Shown here: piece after piece, positions 58,236 to 64,000 of the stretch
Layout: each line of letters begins with the position of its first letter
Position numbering within the stretch: position 1 is the stretch's first letter
NCBI RefSeq assembly: GCF_014133895.1
Contig: NC_050730.1
Coordinates: 558,001 to 622,000, forward strand
DNA length: 64,000 nt
Direction of reading: 5' to 3'
DNA from: Torulaspora globosa
Lineage: Eukaryota > Ascomycota > Saccharomycetes > Saccharomycetales > Saccharomycetaceae
Notes under the pieces: model-generated
What the model was told of the DNA's origin: nothing
Databases searched by the model: none
The model's input: only the letters and a program-made list of their open reading frames with translations
Position numbers and translations under genes: made by a program

Positions 58236-61200
58236 ATGCCAGACCTTTCTGTTCCCGTTAATTTACCGATATTTTTACAAAACCAGTTGAGGGATCTGGT
58301 CAGAGACTATACAGATGAGCATTTGACGTTGAAAGGGTACGAAACGAAGAGGGAAGCTCTGCTGGATCAGTACGCCAATGGCGACAAGAGCCCGTTGACT
58401 CCGGTGAAGTCGGCGGGTCAGCATAAGGAGATTCGTGGAAAAAAACAGAATCGGGCGTCTAACGCATACCAGTCGCCGGGTTGCGAGCCTGATAATGGCT
58501 CGATAGTTTCATCCGCCTGTCAAAGTCCTGCAACTGACTTGGGAACTGTGAGCTCGTCGCAGCGGCGTCACCGCCAGTCGCTTTACCGTGTGACCACGGG
58601 GAATTCCTTGTCCGGTCATTCAGGCAGTCAGTTGAAGGGTCGAGCGTCTTCGGTCCAACTGTCCATACGGTCGGACGAAGTGTCGGGAGACTCTTATAAC
58701 CCAATGATACCGCTGCTGCCGCGAGAGAAAAGCGCGGAAACGTTCGACTCGTGGAGGTCGATACTACGTGGGAGATATGAGCATTACAATGCAGAAACTG
58801 CTATTGTGAGTGTGAGCATTAAAGGAAAGGAGAGTCTGATATCCTGGGACAGACTCTATCTTAGAGCAGAGAAGATCGCGCACGTCTTGCATAAAGAGCA
58901 CCTGAAGAAAATGGACAAAGTGCTGCTGTGGTATAACGGACATGATATCATCGAGTTCACTGTTGCACTGCTGGGATGCTTTGTAGCCGGTATCGTGGCG
59001 GTTCCCGTCTCATTTGAGACTTACTCGCTTGGCGAGATTGTGGAGATCATAAAGGCGACGAATGGGAAGCATCTGCTCATCTCTAATGATTGCTTCAACC
59101 AAATAGAGAATCTACACTCATCCTCTAACCATTCGAAAGTCAAGGTGATCAAAAGTGAGTTTTTCTCAAAAGTCAACTTTATCAAGACGGATGACCTTGG
59201 CGCTTACTCAAAAGCCAAATCTTCACCGCCACAATATGAAGTGCCCGACGTCGCATACATCGAATTCACTAGGACACCACTGGGTAGGTTGTCAGGGGTG
59301 CTGATGAAACACAGAGTTCTTTGTAACCAGTTTAGAACTTTGGCCAAGATTGCCAGCTCCCGTGCTATGCCGCATTGGAAGAAAAGTGGCATAATGCGGC
59401 CCTTCAGCAAGAAGGAAAACCTTTCAAGATTCATTATTTTGAACAGTCTGGACCCAACCAGGTCCGCTGGTTTGGTCTTGGGAACTCTTTTCAACATCTT
59501 CACCGGTAACTTGCTCATCTCTATCGATCCTAGACTGCTTAATACTCCTGGCGTCTATGAGAACATTATTGATCGGTACAAAGCAGACATACTGCTCAAT
59601 GATCAGCTGCAACTGAAGCAGGTTGTCATCAATTACTTGGACGATCCACAGTCAGCAATCTCAAAAAAACATCGGATAGATTTTAGCTGCATTAAATGCT
59701 GCTTTACGTCGTGTACTACCATAGACACCGAGGTATCAGACATGATCGTACATAAATGGTTGAAGAATTTGGGTTGCCTTGACGCATCGGTTTGTTACTC
59801 ACCAGTGCTGACTTTGGTAGATTTTGGAGGTGTAGTTCTGTCACTGAGAGATCAACTGGGGAAGTTGGATAACTTCCAGATTCACAACACAAAACTAAGA
59901 CTACATGATGAGCTATTTGTAAACAAAGAAAAGTTGAGAGGCAATATAATAGAACCTAGCCTTACCGCAATGATGAATTCTTCAAGCTCGTTCAAAGACT
60001 ACCTTCGTTTGGCATCTTTCGGATTCCCCATTCCGGATTCAACGGTTTGCGTTGTCAATCCGGATGACAATACGCTGGTTCCCGACTTGACGGTTGGCGA
60101 AATATGGGCCCACTCAGACAGTCTCGCTGACGAATTTTATCAGATGGACCGAGTTAATGAATTTGTATTCAAGGCTAAACTCAATTACACAAAAATGATG
60201 GAATTGTTATCTCAACAAGACACATCAATGGCTGCAAGAGAGAGGTTAAATACAATTATGAGCATATGCCCATCTTCAACACACTTCCTCAGAACCAAGT
60301 TAATGGGTTTCATTCACAATGGTAAAATATATGTTCTGTCCATGATCGAGGATATGTTCCTTCAGAATCAACTAGTCAGATTGCCCAATTGGGCTCACAC
60401 CTCTGATATCAGCCGAGTGAAGCCCTCGGGTACTTCGGACAGCGAGCAAAGCCGAGGTACTGATTCTCCGAAGCGTGTGGTGCAGACGTATTATCTTCAA
60501 CAAGTTACGGAAACCGTGGTTCGGACGGTGAACTCAGTTTTAGAAGTGTCCGCCTTTGAACTTAACCACAACAAAGCGGAGCATTTTCTTGTTGTGGTTG
60601 TTGAAAGCATGTTGGCTAAGGTGCCGGCCGTTCAAGAGTCTCACTCTTCAAGCATAGCTGAGCGACATAAGGAATCTTTCCAGAGAAAGATGAATGATCT
60701 TTCGGAACAAATCTATCGAATTCTGTGGATATTTCATCGTATTCAGCCTTTTTGCATTATGGTGGTGCCTCCAAATTCTTTGCCTCGAAGATATTGTTCA
60801 CTAGAGCTGGCCAATAGTACTGTGGAGAAGAACTTCTTCAATGGTGAGCTAGAGGCAAAGTTTGTCAAATTCCAGGTTGATAATATCGTGCTGGATTTTT
60901 TGCCGCATTCATCGTACTACAACGAGAGTATATTTTCTGAACATCTCTCCAAGTTCAGAAGATCAGTACTGGCAGAGCAGTCCAGAGATACAAATCCTTC
61001 TACAATGGAAGAAGGATTACAAGTCTCTCGAATTGACTATAGAGAAAAATCTGTTGATAAACGAACAGGTAAGATATTAACCGATTTCGATAGCATCACT
61101 CAGATATTAGAACTTAGGATTGAAATAAGTGGTAACGATCTATCCTTCAGCGATGGTAGTGATTCCACTAGCTCAAATAACGAAAACAATTATCATAGAA

Positions 61201-63062
61201 AAACGACGTGGTCCTCCTTCGAAGCAATTGTCGCTTCATTTCTAAAGAAGATTGTTGCATCAAAGACGCCCCTCAAAGCCGGAGATAGGGTTGTAATAAT
61301 AAGCGAGAATTCGGTTGAGTATGTTGCAATGGTATTAGCTTGCTTCTACTGTAAATTCATCATTATACCACACAATTCTCCAGACGAGAACAATCCAGAG
61401 AGCAGCGTCAGGAAGTTTGCAAACATCGTAAAGGCCTATGGTGTCAAACGAATATTTACTGATGCAAAAGCAAACAACCTACTTGAAAACAGCTCTGCGA
61501 TCGCGAAAGAGCTGAAAAAGTACAAGCATTTTTTTCCTAAAACCTCTTGTTTCTCGAAGGTCAAGAAGAAGTCGGGGCTAACAATCAAAATGTTTTCTAA
61601 TTTATTGAAAGAGAAGTATGCGACAAAACCTGGGACTGATCCCAGCAAGATACCATGCGTATTATGGATTGATGAAGAGAATGACACTGACAGCAACATT
61701 CACGTTAATATGACGCATTCTACATTGCTGAACTCTTGTAAAATTCTGAAAGAGACGTTACAGCTGTCGGACAATTCTCCAATCTACTCAATATCTGGAC
61801 ATACCCATGGTATGGGTTTTATCATAAGTTGTATGCTAGGCATTTACAGCGGCTGTGCCACAAGATTGTTCAGCTTGTCAGATGTTTTATGCGATCCCAG
61901 GTCCTTTCTTCTCCCATTGCAAAATTCTAATGTTAAAGATCTTTATCTCAATTTGCAAACATTAAAGCTGTTAGTCGAAAAGGCAAACCTCATAGTGGGA
62001 AATAAGATTCCCACGAAAGTTGCTAAAAAGAATCCATCTTCCATCTTGCGACGTGATGTCTTCAAAAATGTTCAGAACATTATGGTACCGTTTTCTGGTC
62101 GACCTCAAACTCTGGAGGTTGAAAGTCTGATCAGAAGAAATCCAGCCATCATGCTTAACTTAACACAGATCAGTTATGTTTATCAGAATCACTTCAACCC
62201 GCACATCTCATTGCGATCATACCTAGAGCGGCCGCCTGTGAATTTATATTTGGATCCTGTAGCCCTTAGAGAGGGGCTTATTAAAACGATTGGGTCGTCG
62301 AATACTAGTTTTCATGGTGCCATTCGTGTTCAGGATTCAGGCATTGTTCCGGTTTGCACCAACGTCGCAATCGTCAATCCTGAAACACAACTTCCTTGCT
62401 ACGACGGTGAGTACGGAGAAATCTGGTGTTGCTCTGAAGGCAATGCCTTCAGCTACTCAATATGTAATGATGCTATTGGCACTAATTCGAAAAACGCACT
62501 GACGAAAGATCCCTTTATTACCGAGCAGTTCAAAAGCAAGCTGCAAAGTGAGCCAGATAACGGACTCACATATCTGAGAACAGGAGATTTTGGGTTCATC
62601 AAGAAAATACGATGCAAAGATTCTTCCAACGCTGAGCAGGAGCTAAATCTGCTGTTTGTTTTGGGAAGGATCAATGAAACGATAGAGATTCTCGGACTGA
62701 CGCATTTTGTTGACGATTTGGAGAGGACAGTCGTAAATGCTCATAAATGGATCGAAAAATGCATTATTTCGAAGGCAGGTGGTCTGCTTGTGTGTCTCAT
62801 CAAATGCATGAATCCCCGATACAGTTATGCCACCTTAACGGCCCTTGTTGTCTCTGAGCTTTTAAGAGTTCATGGAATCATTCTTGATCTATGCGCATTT
62901 CTGAGACCTGAAAGCTCCACGCCCACGGACTGGTCGACTCGCAGGGCTACGATGATGGGCAAGTGGTTCGATCAGTCCCTGGACATCGAAGAGCAGTATG
63001 GAATTAATTTTGGTGAGAACATATCCATATACTTGCTATCCGAATTCGAACGTGGATCTTAA
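58236..63062 (+). CDS. CMR2: DIP2-family FAAL-like protein Cmr2
   Basis: Fungal member of the disco-interacting protein 2 family; the yeast protein has been reported to control a subset of diacylglycerols. 1608 residues, near the S. cerevisiae YOR093C length. N-terminal DMAP1-binding domain (about 8-50, LRDLVRDYTDEHLTLKGYE). Two adenylate-forming, fatty-acyl-AMP-ligase-like domains follow: the first from about residue 170 (VLLWYNGHDIIEFTVALLGC), the second from about 1000 (VVIISENSVEYVAMVLACFY). A Ser-rich low-complexity linker sits between N-terminal and first domain. Activity cannot be judged from motifs alone. Convergent with ECM3. Confidence 0.93.
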   Translation: MPDLSVPVNLPIFLQNQLRDLVRDYTDEHLTLKGYETKREALLDQYANGDKSPLTPVKSAGQHKEIRGKKQNRASNAYQSPGCEPDNGSIVSSACQSPATDLGTVSSSQRRHRQSLYRVTTGNSLSGHSGSQLKGRASSVQLSIRSDEVSGDSYNPMIPLLPREKSAETFDSWRSILRGRYEHYNAETAIVSVSIKGKESLISWDRLYLRAEKIAHVLHKEHLKKMDKVLLWYNGHDIIEFTVALLGCFVAGIVAVPVSFETYSLGEIVEIIKATNGKHLLISNDCFNQIENLHSSSNHSKVKVIKSEFFSKVNFIKTDDLGAYSKAKSSPPQYEVPDVAYIEFTRTPLGRLSGVLMKHRVLCNQFRTLAKIASSRAMPHWKKSGIMRPFSKKENLSRFIILNSLDPTRSAGLVLGTLFNIFTGNLLISIDPRLLNTPGVYENIIDRYKADILLNDQLQLKQVVINYLDDPQSAISKKHRIDFSCIKCCFTSCTTIDTEVSDMIVHKWLKNLGCLDASVCYSPVLTLVDFGGVVLSLRDQLGKLDNFQIHNTKLRLHDELFVNKEKLRGNIIEPSLTAMMNSSSSFKDYLRLASFGFPIPDSTVCVVNPDDNTLVPDLTVGEIWAHSDSLADEFYQMDRVNEFVFKAKLNYTKMMELLSQQDTSMAARERLNTIMSICPSSTHFLRTKLMGFIHNGKIYVLSMIEDMFLQNQLVRLPNWAHTSDISRVKPSGTSDSEQSRGTDSPKRVVQTYYLQQVTETVVRTVNSVLEVSAFELNHNKAEHFLVVVVESMLAKVPAVQESHSSSIAERHKESFQRKMNDLSEQIYRILWIFHRIQPFCIMVVPPNSLPRRYCSLELANSTVEKNFFNGELEAKFVKFQVDNIVLDFLPHSSYYNESIFSEHLSKFRRSVLAEQSRDTNPSTMEEGLQVSRIDYREKSVDKRTGKILTDFDSITQILELRIEISGNDLSFSDGSDSTSSNNENNYHRKTTWSSFEAIVASFLKKIVASKTPLKAGDRVVIISENSVEYVAMVLACFYCKFIIIPHNSPDENNPESSVRKFANIVKAYGVKRIFTDAKANNLLENSSAIAKELKKYKHFFPKTSCFSKVKKKSGLTIKMFSNLLKEKYATKPGTDPSKIPCVLWIDEENDTDSNIHVNMTHSTLLNSCKILKETLQLSDNSPIYSISGHTHGMGFIISCMLGIYSGCATRLFSLSDVLCDPRSFLLPLQNSNVKDLYLNLQTLKLLVEKANLIVGNKIPTKVAKKNPSSILRRDVFKNVQNIMVPFSGRPQTLEVESLIRRNPAIMLNLTQISYVYQNHFNPHISLRSYLERPPVNLYLDPVALREGLIKTIGSSNTSFHGAIRVQDSGIVPVCTNVAIVNPETQLPCYDGEYGEIWCCSEGNAFSYSICNDAIGTNSKNALTKDPFITEQFKSKLQSEPDNGLTYLRTGDFGFIKKIRCKDSSNAEQELNLLFVLGRINETIEILGLTHFVDDLERTVVNAHKWIEKCIISKAGGLLVCLIKCMNPRYSYATLTALVVSELLRVHGIILDLCAFLRPESSTPTDWSTRRATMMGKWFDQSLDIEEQYGINFGENISIYLLSEFERGS

Positions 63063-63144
63063 TAATATTAAAGAATGCGGTAAATATGCGAATAAGCTCT
63101 ATAAAATTGTCAGGACGCTAATTTCTAATGAATGCTCCAGTAAC

Positions 63145-64000
63145 TCAGACTTTCATTTGCACTTTCAGGAAATAACTCACTAAGAAAGGCAAACTGATAG
63201 CCATTACTGGGTATTGGATCATAAGAAAAAACGAAGTGCATTCAATTTGAGTAGTGTCTTCAGCATCAGGAGGTGTGTAACTGGCAGTAAAGTAGATGAG
63301 CGTTGTCATAGTTGGTAGCCCCCAATCGATGGCAATGACGAAGAGGAGCATTTTGTCATCTTCCCAATTAACCCACCCAGCTTTAACTAACCGGTCACAC
63401 CACAAAACTCCAAATATTGGCATCACGCACATCCTCAAAATGACTAAAACTACTGCTGACCTCCAAAATCCCGGATAAAGCTTTCCTATCTTCAATCGAC
63501 CCAAAGTCGCTCCCAATAATAATAAACCAAATGGAACAGAAGCGGCTCCCAAATACCCAGTGAAATCCATCAGGAAACTCAACGGCGGAGCATTATCAGG
63601 GGCCTGATTTATTTTTGGCGTGTTCTCTGTGGTCACGAAAAGTGCTTTCACCCAGGGAATAAATGCAATAATTAAAGCCAAAATAACCGCCATCGAACAA
63701 GGTCTCAAGCAGTTCTTCAGGAAAAAGATGACAAACGAAGTCAACGGTATTTTTTTTAACCACTTTGGAAGTGAGCTACCCGATGTCTCGATGTCGTGCT
63801 TGCTAACAGTCGCATCAGAAGTCAAGATTTTAGTCAAGGTCGAGTTTCGATTTTCTTCAGCAGATGCTGGTCCGTTTGACAAATGCCTGAGCGGTGTACC
63901 ATCCATATTTGTGGTTAACGAGCTTCTTCTTGGATGGCCGTATTGATCGACGTTCGAATACTCCCGGATCAAATTATTGATATTTTGTGGGGGTCCGTCA
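63145..64000 (-). CDS. ECM3: Auxin-efflux-carrier-family membrane protein (5' end outside window)
   Basis: The minus-strand frame is open to the right edge of the window, so the start lies beyond 64000. The visible C-terminal ~285 residues have a hydrophilic loop (first ~90), then five or so membrane segments with PCSMAVILALIIAFIPWVKAL, GYLGAASVPFGLLLLGATLG and MLLFVIAIDWGLPTMTTLIYF. This is the C-terminal half of the fungal Ecm3/YNL095C group of PIN/AEC carriers. S. cerevisiae has ECM3 (YOR092W) after CMR2 and the duplicate YNL095C. Substrate unknown; ECM3 was linked to the cell wall. Confidence 0.88.
   Translation of the reverse strand, partial: DGPPQNINNLIREYSNVDQYGHPRRSSLTTNMDGTPLRHLSNGPASAEENRNSTLTKILTSDATVSKHDIETSGSSLPKWLKKIPLTSFVIFFLKNCLRPCSMAVILALIIAFIPWVKALFVTTENTPKINQAPDNAPPLSFLMDFTGYLGAASVPFGLLLLGATLGRLKIGKLYPGFWRSAVVLVILRMCVMPIFGVLWCDRLVKAGWVNWEDDKMLLFVIAIDWGLPTMTTLIYFTASYTPPDAEDTTQIECTSFFLMIQYPVMAISLPFLVSYFLKVQMKV

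Overview
The window is nuclear DNA of a budding yeast in the family Saccharomycetaceae. It has compact, mostly intron-free genes, canonical GTATGT/TACTAAC introns in DBP2 and RPS7, and a tRNA-Leu(CAA) with an intron at the usual place. Forty genes are called (39 protein-coding, one tRNA). Nearly all can be named as orthologues of Saccharomyces cerevisiae genes.

The gene order is the strongest clue to the lineage. Genes that S. cerevisiae splits between chromosome XIV (MLS1, DMA2, YNL115C, RPC19, DBP2, CYB5, NOP15, YAF9, MET4, POL1, AVT4, MIC27, OCA1, PHO23) and chromosome XV (TRS33, CIM1, AZF1, CEX1, YOR111W, TFC7, RGS2, VAM3, PIN2, OST2, CRC1, KTR1, NUP1, YOR097C, RKI1, ARF3, CMR2, ECM3) are interleaved here in one collinear block. 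S. cerevisiae duplicate pairs (DMA1/2, INP52/53, LEU4/9, RAS1/2, RPS7A/B) appear once. This 2:1 pattern means a species that did not undergo the whole-genome duplication. Moderate GC and intergenic length would fit Lachancea, with Torulaspora, Zygosaccharomyces and relatives as alternatives; the genus is not proven.

Layout. 0-9 kb: a bacterial-type periplasmic-binding-fold gene, peroxisomal malate synthase MLS1, the FHA-RING ligase DMA, a membrane alpha/beta-hydrolase (YNL115C) and BZZ1. 9-20 kb: TRS33, CIM1, AZF1, RPC19, intron-containing DBP2, CEX1 and CYB5. 20-31 kb: NOP15, a Maf-like gene, TFC7, YAF9, INP53, LEU4 and RGS2. 31-43 kb: MET4, VAM3, a tiny cysteine-rich metallothionein, POL1, AVT4 and MIC27. 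43-50 kb: PIN2, OCA1, OST2, RAS, PHO23, tRNA-Leu, CRC1 and KTR1. 50-64 kb: NUP1, YOR097C, RPS7, RKI1, ARF3, CMR2 and the 3' part of an ECM3-like carrier cut by the window edge.

The genes are not an operon-like system; each has its own promoter. Recognisable regulatory signals include a perfect CSRE ahead of MLS1 (inside the preceding gene), PAC/RRPE elements at RPC19, DBP2 and NOP15, a perfect Gcn4 site at LEU4, three MCB boxes 17 bp apart at POL1, Ace1-like sites at the metallothionein and paired Rap1 sites at RPS7. The items most worth a second look are the metallothionein locus with its 11-bp tandem repeats, two strong hairpins in the DBP2 intron, a B-box-like sequence inside the tRNA-Leu intron, a short tandem repeat carrying two perfect ARS consensus matches, and an Asp in the nucleophile position of the YNL115C-type hydrolase. 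No mobile element, CRISPR array or virus-derived sequence was seen.
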